A DNA stretch of 64,000 nt from Plantago ovata (GCA_028274465.1 CM051456.1:80152753-80216752); one strand, 5' to 3'. Shown: positions 32,029 through 43,825, counted from the stretch's first letter. Notes: generated by a model from the letters alone, not told the origin. Numbers and translations: made by a program.

Positions 32029-33222
32029 GGATGCCAAACATCACTCCAACTGAGTTGTTCTCTCACCTTGCTACTGTCAACTGTGAGACAAAGCAAATAG
32101 AAAGTGTGTTTGCTGTAAAATCGCAAAACATTGCTCTTGCTGCCAAGCCTTCACCTTCTTAAAAGAAGAGTGACAAAGAACCTGCTGATGAAAATGCTCT
32201 TTCAGTTAGAAACATGAAGAAGTTCATCAGTAAGGAACTTGAAAGGCGAAAAGCAAAAGAAAAGCTAAAAAAGCATCTTGGTAACAACTACCATAAGTAC
32301 AAGAATGAAACTAGCTGACTGAACAAACAAGCTCAGCAAACAAACTCTTCTGAAGAACCGGCAGTTGGTAATGATCTTTGCTTTTATTGCAAAAAGCCTG
32401 GACACTTGAAAGCAAACTTTCCTTTGCCGAAAGGAAAGTCTGCTGAAAGAAGAAGAAGTTCAAGAAGGCTTTGATTGCTGAACAAAAGAAGAAGCTTCAA
32501 GCAAAAATTGATGAAGTGAGTTAGAAATTTCAGACACTGAAGAAGAGGAAGCTACATTGGACGTGGAGATAGGCAAAGAAGTTTGGGGAATCTCCATGGA
32601 AGCTTACCCAGATGTGTAAAATTACGAGTTCTGCCTCATGGCCGATCAGGTAATTTCTCCTACCTCTGACTCTGATTCAGAAAGTGAAAATGATATTGAT
32701 CTTGATAAAATTCAAGGAGAAATCGAAATATTTGAGAAAACTCTTAGCAAACAGCAAGATAAATTACAGAATGCTGAACTTCTGACCAAGCAAACTACTG
32801 AAAAGTACGTTATGCTAAGCGCTAAATCAGAAAAGAAAGATGCTGAAATATTGCATCTTAATAAGCTAATTGCTGAAGCTATACAGAAAAATGCTCAAAT
32901 AGCAATAGAATTGGAAGAATACCAGTCTTCAATTCCAAAGTTACTTGCTGAAATACAAGAGACGAAAAAGATGAAAGTCAATTTCAAATCTTATGCAAAT
33001 GCTAGTAACACGTTAACTGAACTAAATTTTTATATGAGAGATCCATCTCAGAAAGAAGGTTTAGGTTCCACTTATGAAGGTGATGACGTGATACTCTTGA
33101 GTAAAGACAAATCTCCAATAACCTTTGTTTGTGCTACTGATAGTGGTCAACCAGAAGGCTATCAAATTGGTCAATCTAAGAATGTTGAGATTAGCAATCA
33201 AGTACCTGTGACCAAGAAGCCC
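32029..33222 (+). pseudogene. SIRE-A gag, 3' part
   Basis: This resumes the SIRE-A gag after Copia-1 (GMPNITPTELFSHLATVN). It includes NMKKFISKELERRKAKEK and the zinc knuckle CFYCKKPGHLKANF, whose last Cys has become Phe. A coiled-coil section is open from 32638 (DLDKIQGEIEIFEKTLSKQQ). Stops lie near 32161 and 32317, with frameshifts near 32450 and 32520. It ends abruptly at 33222 where the TRIM begins. Confidence 0.82.
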
Positions 33223-33960
33223 TGTAACGACCCGGCCTACTAACGGGACGAGACCCAGCCCAACGGGTCGGCAAGGTTACTCATGGGCGCTCTCCGGGGT
33301 GATATGCTGGCCCCACAGACCAACACGGGTTCTAATCCGCGCACTTTGTCCTCACTCGTGCGCGCACCGGGAACTTCCCAGTGGGTCACCCATCCTAGAA
33401 TTGCTCCAGAGCAAGCACGCTTAACTCTGAAGTTCTTCTAGGTGAATTCCCGAAAAGAAAGGTGCACATTGTTAGTATGAGTAGCGTTCTCAACCCTTTA
33501 AATTTCTGAAATCTGGGGTGTTACAATCACCCCCTCTTAAATTGCGCAACGTCCTCGTTGTGCGCTGTCTCGAGACCAACCATCCATGCAGGATTCTAGA
33601 GGTGACCCCTACGGGATCAAGAGGTGGCTCCCACCGCCCATACAGTGTAGCACTTTGCCCCGTATGGCACTTAGCTCCTACAGTTCCGGATAGTCCTGCT
33701 CTGATACAACTTGTAATGATCCGACATACTAACGGGTCGAGACCCAGCCCAACGGGCCGACAAGGTTACTCATGGGCGCTCTCCGGGGTGATATGCTGGA
33801 CCCACAGACCAACACGGGTTCTAATCCGTGCACTTTGTCCTCACTCGTGCTCGCACCGGGAACTTCCCAGAGCAAGCACGCTTAACTCTGAAGTTCTTCT
33901 AGGTGAATTCCCAAAAAGAAAGGTGCACCTTGTTAGTATGAGTAGCGTTCTCAACCCTTT
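33223..33960 (-). mobile_element. TRIM: miniature LTR retrotransposon, right LTR truncated
   Basis: Two direct LTRs (33223-33525, 303 bp; 33712-33960, 249 bp, incomplete) enclose only 186 bp. LTR ends are TGTAAC and GTTACA. On the minus strand a purine tract (AGAGGGGGTGAT) adjoins the left LTR, and a primer site (TTGTATCAGAGC, one base off tRNA-Met) adjoins the right LTR. There is no coding sequence, as is typical for TRIMs, which use enzymes of other elements. The right LTR lacks its last about 25 bases and an internal 28-bp block (deleted between short cag repeats), and is joined directly to the SIRE-A LTR. Confidence 0.82.
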
Positions 33961-35019
33961 TGTTAGGAAACTTGTAATTTTGATGAGCTATTAACCCTGC
34001 TAAATTAAGAAAAGTCCAGTAACTAGTACTCTTAAGGTCCATAGGAATTTAGAATTTTAAGGACATTGTAAAAAAGGAACGTTCGCTGAAGACTTAGATT
34101 AGGTACTAGTTAGGTGCTTTAATCGCTTATGATGTATCTTATTTTCTGAAAAGAAAAACAACCTATTGAAGCATTTGCTGATGATGTACTTTGTTTACAC
34201 AAACAGACTATTGAAGTATTAGAACCATTCAGAAACTTGAAGAATTCGAAGACTGGAGACTAAAGAAGATTTCTGAAGATGGTATCTACAAAGGCACATG
34301 TTGCTCAGAAAGTGGAAACTTCAACAACACTTGCATAAGTGAAAATCTAAATGACAGAGTAGGTTGTGCTTGTTGAAACTGAGACTGACCACTTGCTGAA
34401 ATACATATGTGACCTCCTTGCTGAAAGTACTTGCATTTGCGCTCCAACGTTCATATTTGAATTTCATTCAGATGATCATTAAATGCAAAGTAAGCACGCG
34501 AAGAACATGAAGACTAGAAGACAAATAAAGGACGCTGCTGAAAGTACAAAAGCAAGATAGTGACATCTTAAGGAACAAAGCCTTAGAATTCGAAATTCAA
34601 ATTGCTCCCTTGATTCACTATAAATAGAGGTCATCCGGCAAAGAGTTGAAGTTTGTCAACAACTTGATCAAACTCTCACTTGTGCTTAAACTCTCATACC
34701 CTTCAATACTCTTTACTGCCATTGATCCGTGCCAAGACTTAAAGCTTGAAAAAGCTACTTGTGAAGAAGTAGAACATTCACGGCTAAGAAATTAGTTAAG
34801 TGTTCTTTCTTTCAAACAAGAACAAGTCTTGACACCAGAAACAATCAAACTTGTTTACTGCAAAGTATTCAAAGTTTTGTTTCTTAGATTACTTGTTGTA
34901 GCTGAATAAGTTATAATCAAGTTATGTCATCCCAAACCTCTCTAACTGAAAAAAACACCCTTTCAGGTGTGAAATTCAAGGGGAACTTAATCAAGCATAG
35001 TGTTGCTGATTATAAGTCC
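33961..35019 (+). repeat. Partial 3' LTR of SIRE-A
   Basis: TGTTAGGAAACTTG start; parallels 3679 onward with its TATA box at 34619-34626. It stops after 'tataagtcc' where the reversed LTR of SIRE-B starts; the missing part corresponds to about the last 500 bases of the LTR. Confidence 0.85.
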
Positions 35020-36595
35020 TGTTGGTCCCTTTAAACAACAAGAAAAGACTAGAGGGGGGGGGGGGGTGAATAGTCTTTTCAAACTTTCGTCGTTTAAATA
35101 ACTTCTCAGCAAGGAGTTATTACTTTTCAGTAATGAGTTTGCTGATACTTAACTTTCTCAACAAGCGCAAGTTACTTTTCAGTAACGAGTTTTGCTGATA
35201 CTTAAAATCAGAGAGCGGAAGTCTTTGATACAATAAGTGCTTTGTCAGTAAGTGATAGTTTCAGCAAGTGAACAGAGTGACTGTGTACAGATAGATATGC
35301 TTTGCTGAAAACTAAATAAAGTAAGTAAATCACACAAACACTTTTATAATGGTATCTGAGAGTGGCGTAATCTCTCAACTAATCCACTTTGTCCTTTCTA
35401 GGACTGAATCCACTAAGACAAGTTTGAGGTTCCTTACAACACCTATCTAGAGCGATTCAAACAGAAACCAAAGCACACTTGCTTCGTTTCCAACCTAACT
35501 AGAGAACGAAACCTTGTTCTCCACCAAACTTGGTACTTTTAATCAGCAACACTATGCTCGATTAAGTTCCCCCTGAATTTCACGCCTAAAATGGTGTATT
35601 TTTCAGTTAGAGAGGTTTGGGATGAGATAACTTGATCATAACTTATTCAGCTACAACAAGAAATCTAAGAAACAAAACTTTGAATACTTTGCAGTAAACA
35701 AGTTTGATTGTTTCTGGTGTCAAGACTTGTTCTTGTTCGGAAGAAAGAACACTTAACTAATTTCTTAGCCGTGTATGTTCTACTTCTTCACAAGTAGCTT
35801 TTTCAAGCTTTAAGTCTTGGAACGGATCAATGGCAGTAAAGAGTGTTTGAAGGGTATGTGAGTTTAAGCACAAGTGAGAGTTTGATCACGTTGTTGACAC
35901 ACTTCAACTCTTTGCCGGATGACCTCTATTTATAGTGAATCAAGGGAGCCGTTTGAATTTCAAATTCTAAGGCTTTGTTCCTTAAGATGTCGCTATCTTT
36001 CTTTTGTACTTTCAGCAGCGTCCTTTATTTGTCTTCTAGTCTTCATGTCCTTCACGTGCATGCTTTGCATTTAATGTTCATTTGAATGAGATTCAAACAT
36101 TAACGTTGGAGCGCAAATGCAAGTACTTTCAGCAAGGAGGTCACAAATGTTCATCAGCAAGTGGTCAGTCTCAGTTTCAGCAAGCACAACCTACTCTGTC
36201 GTTTAGATTTTCACTTATGCAAGCTGTTGCTGAAGTTTCCACTTTCTAAGCAACATGTGCCTTTGTAGATACTAGTCTTCAGAAATCTTCTAGTCTCCAG
36301 TTCTTCGAATTCTTCAAGTTTCTGAACGGTTCTAAATGCTTCAATAGTTTGTTTGTGTAAACAAAGTACATCATCACCAAATGCTTCAATAGGTTGTATT
36401 TCTTTTCAGAAAACAAGATACATCATAAACGGTGAAACTAACCTATCTAGCAGCTACTCTAAGTCTTCAGCAAACGTTCCTCTTTTACAATGTCCTTAAA
36501 ATTCTAAATTCCTATGGACCTTAAGAGTACTAGTTACTGGACTTTCCTTAATTTAGCATGATTAATTGCTCATCAAAATTACAAGTTTCCTAACA
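35020..36595 (-). repeat. 3' LTR of SIRE-B, 1576 bp
   Basis: The reversed LTR begins tgttggtccc and ends tttcctaaca on the plus strand. The minus-strand TATA box is at 35934-35927. A run of 13 G lies at 35054-35066. The last five bases before it, agtcc, may be the target duplication. A polypurine tract (AAAAAGGGGGAAATT on the minus strand) lies just inside at 36596-36610; the rest, to 36857, is untranslated AT-rich DNA. Confidence 0.85.
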
Positions 36596-36857
36596 AATTT
36601 CCCCCTTTTTAATGTTCGCAATCCATGGCTAAATTAATTGTTACCCTTTTAGAGGTTTCTGATGTTGAATAAATCAGTTGATTAATGCAAGCATACTTGA
36701 ATAATTAAACAGTAAGCATAAGTAGATTGCATAATCAAAAACCAATAAAAGTCAAAAGTTTTATTGCTGATAGTTATCTTTCAGGAAGTTTACAAGAAAG
36801 TTCAGAGATAACTACACAAAACCAGCAAACAAAACTAAATAAAGCTATTACAGAGAA

Positions 36858-39800
36858 TTAAGCTCTTTCAGAAGAAGATTTTGTCAGAATCTCCCTTACA
36901 CTCTTCTCAGCAAGTGCAGTAAATTCAACATAGTCCTTTGCGTAATCTTCAAGTAGCTTACGGACTTGGAGTTGAAGAATCTTTGCATTCATGCAGGGGG
37001 TATGATGATGCTTTTCAGCATTCATTTCCTTGTAGTGAACCACCCACAAGTGCATGCCCCAATTGCTGGCATGGAGAAGTTGTGTATCTGAAATGCTTTT
37101 AGCATGAATCTTCCTTAACCAGAGAAGATCTTCTTCTTGATCCTTAGCAGTGAGATAGAAATACTCATAAGGAATCAATCCAAGTTTCTTCTTTGATTTC
37201 TTGGTTAGAGGGTCAGAGTAATAGGCAACACCAATTGGTTTTATCAAATCAGGTTCTTGTTTCAAAGTCTTACCAATTGAAGTTCTTCTTACCAAGACTT
37301 CCAGATTCAGCCATCTCCCAGCTATGTTTCTTGGTAGGGAAGGAGGATCCCTTTCTTTTCTTTTCACCTTGAGATCAATCCAAGTGTACATTTGATTTAG
37401 TACAGCTGTTGGAAAATAATCATTCACCAGCAAGTCTTCCAGCTTTAAGATCCAACAACCATGAATGTTTCTGATCACATTCTGAGTGGTTTCCTCGTTG
37501 CTGGTCTTTGTGTATTCAATGCCAGAGCCAATAGCAATGCTGGCAAGCCTCTTTTCTTCATGTCTTTGCCTTCTTCTTCTTGACTTTGCATTTTCTTGAT
37601 CTCTTGCTGAAGATCTTGAGTCAGAAGAGAAATGCTTTGAATGGCCAGACGGAGTTAAGGCTGTTATTGGTTTAGCTCTTATGGATTGAGCTATAGTTTG
37701 ATTGTAATCATCATCATCATCTTCATTCAGATCTTGATGACTTTCAGTGTGACAGTATTCATGAGTTTCAGCAGAAGTTTTTCTCTTTTTCGGACTTGCT
37801 GAATTCAACTCAGAATCTGCTTGTCTTTTAGAACTTTGCTCTCTTTCAGCAAGATGTTCTATTGTCAGTGGCGCTTCAGTAGGGGTTTTCTTCCTTGAAG
37901 ATCTCTTTTGCTTTTCTTCCCCCTTAGACAGTTCTATTGTCAGTGGCGCTTCAGTAGGGGTTTTCTTCCTTGAAGATCTCTTTTGCTTTTCTTCCCCCTT
38001 AGACATGGATTGCATCATTGGAGTAATGTGCAGAGAAAAGAACTCATTGCAATTTTCAGCAAGAGTACTTAGGCTATTGTACTTCGTGATAATTGCCTGC
38101 TGATCAGAGGTCAGCTTTGACAATTCTTGTTTAATACTCACCAGATTCTCCTCATGTCTGCGCTCTGTTGCGACTTTGTCTTCAATGAAAGTCTGAGCCT
38201 TTACTAATGCAGACTTTGCTAACCGGAGTGCTTGACTGACATCTTCTTCATAGCTTTTGTGGTGAAGACTTATGTATTTCTGAGCTATTGTAAGAGTAGT
38301 AGTGCGTTTCAGCACACCTAGTATTTTGCCGATGTCAAGCGGACTCTCAGCAAGCAGTGCATCATCTTCTGCTTTGCGGGCTTTGTGGACTTCCATTAGT
38401 TCCAAAATTCTTGGAGTGAAATCCTCCACATTTGGGAACGACACTAAATTTGGGGTCAAGGAATGAACTTTGAGCTCAGAAGCAAATTGATCATCTCTTG
38501 TCAGCAAATGGCTTCTCAAATCATGTCCTACATCATGTTCATAATCAGGAGGAGGAATTTCGACCACTTTGGGTTCATTTTTCTTTGAGTGATCATCCTC
38601 ATTTGCTGAAAGATCGTCTTCATCGTCAGATTCATCAAGGCCAGCAACCTTGGTTCCTAAATCTGCAGCTTCATTCCGTTCTGGTTGAGTGGTTGCTAAT
38701 GGCAACGCTTCAGACTCAACGACTGGAGTTTCACCAGTAGTAAGCTTTAATTGAGTAGTTGCTGAGGTCAACGTTTGAGACTCAATGACTGGAGTTTCAC
38801 CAGTAGTAGGTGGAAGGGAGGGGACTTCCTGAGGTTTTACTCCTGAAGATTGAGCAATATCTAAATTCTGCGTATGCCTTGCATGAATTTGGAGACTATT
38901 TTGAAGTGCTCTTTGGTAATCTTCATCCATTTCTTCATCATCATCAAGGTTTGGATCAGTGACCTTGGCATCGAGTAAAGATAACTCGGCATCAGAAAGC
39001 TTGCTTTTTCCATGTTTCAATGCGGCGCGCATTCTGGCGTACTCTTCTGCAGTATCAGCGCCTTGTACAGGTTCTTGAGTACTTGTTTCATCAGGAGCAG
39101 GTTGGGATTCTTGCTGACTTGGTGTATGATCAGCTTGCTGATTTTCTTGATTCTCAGTCTCAGCAACTGTCAGTTTAAGTCCACCAGCATCAGGACTAGG
39201 ACCTTGATTGTCATCATCGTCGTCCTTTTTGTCCTTAGAATCTTTTCCTTCATCATCACTGGGATCAGTCGGAATGTTCTCATCTTCTTCTTCCTCATCA
39301 TCATCTGTCAGTATAACCAACTCGAGATGCTTGTATAAAGCAACACTCGTAACTTCCTCTTCTTCATTGATTTTGTGGGGATCAGCCACCACGGGTACAA
39401 AAGAACCCTTGAGCATCACAACTTGTTCAACTGGAGAGGCACTCTTGAATTTCGCCTTCATATTCTCTCTGATTTGAGCAATCAGATTTGAGCTCATTAG
39501 CTGAGAATATGACATTTCTTCTGGAAGTATAGAGTGGACAAAGGTCTCGAGTTTCAGCAAAGAAGACCTCTTTTTCTCATTTGATAGATGAAGATGAAGG
39601 TCAGAAAAGTCCATCATTCTGTACCTTTGCCAGTTGCTGACAGACTTAGCAACTCTTGACGAGGTAGTTCTCTTGAAGTCTAAGTAAAGTTCTTCAGAAC
39701 TCACTTTTGGATCTTCAGTGATGTGAACCACTTCAGTGGTCTCCCTTTGAGCCTTAAAAAAAATAAAATTATGTTCAGGAAAGGTTTGGATAATAGTCTT

Positions 39801-40973
39801 AGAGTCCAAAGCTGAAACATGATTTACCTGCTGAGATTCAGCAAGCTCATGTTGCACACTTGTTTGTGCTGGTACTATTTTCATTCCTTGAGGATCTTGA
39901 GAAGCATCCTTGATTTGTTCATCCTGAAATAATTGTAAGTTAGATACAAGTACTAAGTTGTCAAACTTAGTTGAATTACCAAAAACTTTAACTACCTGCT
40001 GAGCAGGAGGTGTTGATTCTGGTGCAGAGGCTTCAGCAACCTTCTGACTTGTATCTTGAGAAGTCTGTAGAGAAATCATTATATTAGCAAAAGATTGAGT
40101 TTAAGATAGTGAAGATTTGCTTATGGTTGAATTAACTACCTGCTGAAGAAGGACAGGTGGCGACTCAGTCCTTTCAGCATTAACAGCTTCTTCAATATCT
40201 GGGACTATTTCTTCAGCAGACTTCTTTTCTTGCTCTGTTTGAGAAAGCTGTGCGGGTTCAGCAATCTCCCTTGTCTCTGAAATGACAAGTTTAGCAGAGA
40301 CATCTTGACCCTTGAGTTCACTGCTTTTCATGAAAACATCGATTGATTTGTTGGAAGTGTCTTCAATATCCAACTCCATTTGATGACTTAGTTCTTTCAG
40401 CACCAGCTGAACTTTGTCAATGGATGTTTTCAGTGAACTGGGTCCAGTATTCTCAGCATCACGAGATGCGTCGTCGAATAATGTCTCTTGTGGTGTTTCA
40501 GCAACTTCTGGGACTTGAACCATTGCAGTTTCAGCAACTGGTTCTTCAGCAACTTGATGAGTTGCTTGTTCATCAACCATCTTTTCAGCAACGGCAGCAT
40601 CAACAAATGCCGCGGTTCTTATATCAGCAGCAATATCAATCACTGGTTCCAGATTCTGATCATCAAGATTATCTACAATGTAGATATCTGGGATTGAGGT
40701 AGTAATTTCATTTCCACTGCCTTGTGGTCTATTCTCAGTAGATGTATCAACATTAAGTTGATTGTTGAAGGCTTCCGCAAACACTTCAACATTGCTGACA
40801 TAGGTCTCAGTAACAACTTTGTCAACATCTACTGGAGTTTGTGTTTCAGCAACTGCTTGAGAATCGTCCGAAAGATCATGGACAATAGGTACTGACTTGC
40901 GAGCCAGTGTTTTCTTTCTTGGGTTACTTGTCCTTTTTCTTTTGGGGACGGGGTTAGCTGATGACGCTGCAGT
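36858..40973 (-). pseudogene. SIRE-B third ORF, C-terminal part
   Basis: About 1370 codons open on the minus strand except for one TAA at 40103-40101. It is acidic and rich in Glu, Gln, Ser, Thr and Pro, with poly-Asp/Glu near 39220-39310. There are tandem repeats (a 25-residue unit twice, 37856-38005), basic clusters (SPKKRKTS, SRRRRQRHEEKR) that could act in nuclear import, and a more globular C-terminus (WILKLEDLLVNDYFPTAVLN, LIPYEYFYLTAKDQEED). No membrane segment or signal peptide is seen, so the label 'envelope-like' used for SIRE third ORFs is not supported here. Function unknown. Confidence 0.75.
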
Positions 40974-40978
40974 TTGAG

Positions 40979-43550
40979 TGTAACACCCCGTTTTTTTAAT
41001 TATTTATTTAATTATTTTATTATTATTTTATTATTAATTATTTATTTTAGTTAATTAATTACCAGGGTAAATTATTTATTCGGTAATTAATTAATTATTT
41101 TCGCGTAAGTTAGTTCGTTTCGTTTCGTTTGGTTTAAGCTGGACTATCTGATCTGCTAGCTTTTGGCCCATTTCTTGAACCCAGTCAAAGCCCATTGACT
41201 GGCCCATTAAAGACTAACCCTAACTCTAAGTCCCAAAACCCAGATCTCATTTTCTCCTTGCCGTCAAAAAAAAAAACGAGTTAGAAAGAAGAAAGAAAGA
41301 AAGAGAAAGAAAGAAAAGAAAAGAGGAGGAAGAAGAAGGAGAGGGAGAGAGAGACCACGGTTGTTGCTGCTGCCTTCCATCACCGCCATTATCATCATCA
41401 TCACCGTCGCCTCCGGTCGCCGCCGCCGCCGCGATTCGCCACCGCCGCCGCGGTGTTGTCGATCGATCCAATCGATCGATCCGACCGTCCTACCTGTTCT
41501 TGTCCGTCGCCGTTCGATCGATCCGAGCGATCTAGTCCGTCTGTTCGCCGCTCTGTCCCCGCCGCCGTGCCGTTTCCTCTGCCGCCCGACGCGCCGCGGT
41601 TCCGCCTGTACCGCTCCGTCGCCGCTCCGTTCTATTTCGTCGACGCCGCCGCCGCCTATTCGTTCGACGCCTCCGTCGCCGCGCCGCCGTTCCGCTCCGT
41701 TTCACGCCGCCGGTTCATTCTGTCCGAGTTCGTTTGAATCTGAATTCGATCGGTAAGAGATTTCGATTCTTTCTGATCTTTCGGTTTCGAATTCGAGTTT
41801 GATTTGATTTCGATTCAAATCTTGTTTAATTCCCTTTTCCTTTCGATTGATTCAATTTGCAGATTTGTTCGAACCTTTATTCTCTTTCGAAGGTAAATCT
41901 CAATTTCCTTTACTGTTCGTTTGAATCGAGATTCGTATTCTGTTTGACTTTTTGACTTGGACATTTTTACCCTTGGACAATTTTACCCCTGATCGATCTG
42001 ACATGGTAATTTTTCGAACTGAGAACCGGGACTTAGGTTGTTAGTTTAGTTACTGTTTGCTGGACTTGTGACCTTTTGACCTCGTATATTGACTTGATTT
42101 CCTGTTTGACCTCGAAAGGACTTTTGGACCTTGTTGTTCTGTTTTGGATTCTTTGTGGACTGATTTGGGAAACTTTAAAACCTAAAGGACCTTTTTGCAG
42201 TTTTACTTTTGACCATAGTTGACTGACAGTAGGCTTGTATCGTAAACCTTGTTGTTTTGAGGAGACTGTTAAGTGTTGGAACTTCTGGTTTGTTTGTTCT
42301 GTCGGTTTTCGAAAAGGGTTTTCTTGCAATTTACCACCTGAGGGCGTTTTGGTAATTTCCAAAATCTGAAAATCGAAAGAGTTTCTGAAAATGTTTTAAA
42401 CTTAGTTTCTGTTTTTGTAAGTTAGTATTGACTTGACTTGCTAGCCTAGTTGGTTAGGTCCTTGCTTGACTAACTTAGAGGTCCCGAGTTCGAACCCCGA
42501 CTTTACCATTCCTTTTTCAACCTTTTTCCTTCCGTCCGTTCGACTTCTAAATTGTGTTAGTACTTTCTTGTTAGGTTCTCCGTTGTCCGTAAACCCGTAA
42601 GCTCATTTCTTGTTGAAGGTCGTTTGCTCGTAAGCTAAGGTGAGTGTTCACCCCTAAACCTATTATTTGCGAAAAACTGGAAGGCTATGTGACTGTTTGT
42701 ACCTATTACTATCTACTATTTACTGTATGCTTCAGCGTTAAAGTATAAGTCCTAAGTATGACTTTTTGCATTTCTGTTATTGCTACTCTGTTCTGTACTG
42801 ACCTTTCTGCAGGAACACCTTTCGGTGTTAACTATTTGTATCTGTTGTTCTGTATCTGTTCTGTTTCTGTGTGACCGGTCGATTAGGTTATGGTTAGGTA
42901 GGCTTGGGTAGTAGAGGACTATCGGGTTTGCTTGATCGTGGCCTAGTCTATTCCCTTTTAGGCGCGAGGCAGAAGTCGCTGAGGTCTATTAGGGTCGTAG
43001 GATCTGTTTCCCCAAAGTACACGGGGGTTTCTGTTTCTGTCCGGAGTTATGCATCCTCTGGAGGGAGTTATAAGGGCATTCTGGGAGTAGGAGCAATAAG
43101 GCGGGCTGCACCAACGGTCTACAACGTTTCTGTTCTGTTAATCTGTTATATGTGCTCTGTTTTGTTTGCTCGTTTTTCTGAAAAGGATTTTGTTTTTAAA
43201 ACCATTTACTTTCTGTTTTAACTTAGAACCTCACTGAGATCCTTTATCTCACACTCTTTGTTTTTCCAAAATTCCTTCCTTCCAGATGCTGCTGAGGATG
43301 TGCGTGACTAGGAAGCCAGCGACTGAGAGAAGGGTCTGGGGTGTCACGGGTTTCTTTTCCAAATAAGAAGATACACTTTTATTGTCTTCATTCGTTGTCT
43401 TTTCGAACTTGAGTTGTCATTGAATATTATTTATTATCGTTAGCGTCAAAGATTATTTTTGGGCATTTATTGCCGACCGTTGTTATTAAAGTATTTTCGA
43501 ATTTCCTTTTTTCAAGAAATTATTTTGTTTTCAAAACCGGTACCGTTACA
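40979..43550 (+). repeat. 5' LTR of the chromodomain gypsy element, 2572 bp
   Basis: Contains a purine-rich stretch (about 41277-41355), a GC-rich, CG-rich block (about 41390-41750) with a 9+3+9 ATCG-type palindrome at 41459-41479, and a tRNA-like A/B box pair at 42442-42497. It ends three bases before the primer site. Long arginine/proline-rich frames in the GC block exist in both LTR copies but are probably not translated. Confidence 0.92.
42442..42497 (+). repeat. tRNA-like A and B boxes within the LTR (SINE-head-like)
   Basis: TAGCCTAGTTGG (42442-42453) fits the Pol III A box and AGTTCGAACCC (42487-42497) fits the B box, 45 bases start to start as in a tRNA gene. Acceptor-stem pairing is not apparent, so it is not a working tRNA gene. 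The copy at 50643-50698 in the other LTR is identical in both boxes. Confidence 0.65.
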
Positions 43551-43552
43551 GT

Positions 43553-43564
43553 TGGTATCAGAGC
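43553..43564 (+). other. Primer-binding site of the chromodomain gypsy element
   Basis: TGGTATCAGAGC, matching initiator tRNA-Met, two bases after the LTR end. Confidence 0.9.
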
Positions 43565-43825
43565 TTGAGTTCAAACTCGAGCTTGCTAGGATAGGATCTT
43601 TTGACCTTTGGGGTGTGTGTGAGGGTCCGAGTCGCTGGTTAGGTCTTGTATTTTCTGTTTTTTTTTCTGATTCGAGTCTTACGTACTAACCTTGAATCGT
43701 CTCTTCATCTTCTCTGTTCTGTTTCTGACTACCTCTGACCCGTTCTGAGACTGTTGACCTTCCGTGGTTGTTTGATTCTGACGAAGTTATTAACTAGTTA
43801 ACTACGCGTGTGCTTACAGATAGGT

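Larger units (their letters stand above)
3679..35019 (+). mobile_element. SIRE-A: SIRE-like Ty1/copia element with nested insertions
   Basis: Made of a 5' LTR (3679-5162), an initiator tRNA-Met primer site, a broken gag (5280-5874 and 32029-33222), a TRIM (33223-33960) and the first 1059 bases of a 3' LTR (33961-35019). Protease, integrase, RT and RNase H are absent between gag and the 3' LTR. Copia-1 (5875-32023) splits gag. Another SIRE copy in opposite orientation (SIRE-B) begins exactly where the 3' LTR stops, so SIRE-B probably inserted into that LTR. Family assignment rests on the gag and on the pol of the related copy SIRE-B. Confidence 0.8.

Noticed and set aside
33518-33994. 158-codon plus-strand frame
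   Set aside because: It crosses the TRIM interior and LTR and continues into the SIRE LTR; no domain.
36858-40079. Host nuclear protein gene
   Set aside because: Long and gene-like, but it lies between SIRE pol and a SIRE LTR with a polypurine tract, in the same orientation, so it is the element's third ORF.
41361-41756. 131-codon Arg/Pro/Ser-rich frame, repeated at 49562-49957
   Set aside because: Conserved only because the LTRs are young duplicates; overlapping frames on both strands are equally long. Treated as LTR composition.
42442-42497. Functional tRNA gene
   Set aside because: A and B boxes fit, but acceptor stem does not pair and no clear anticodon arm is seen.
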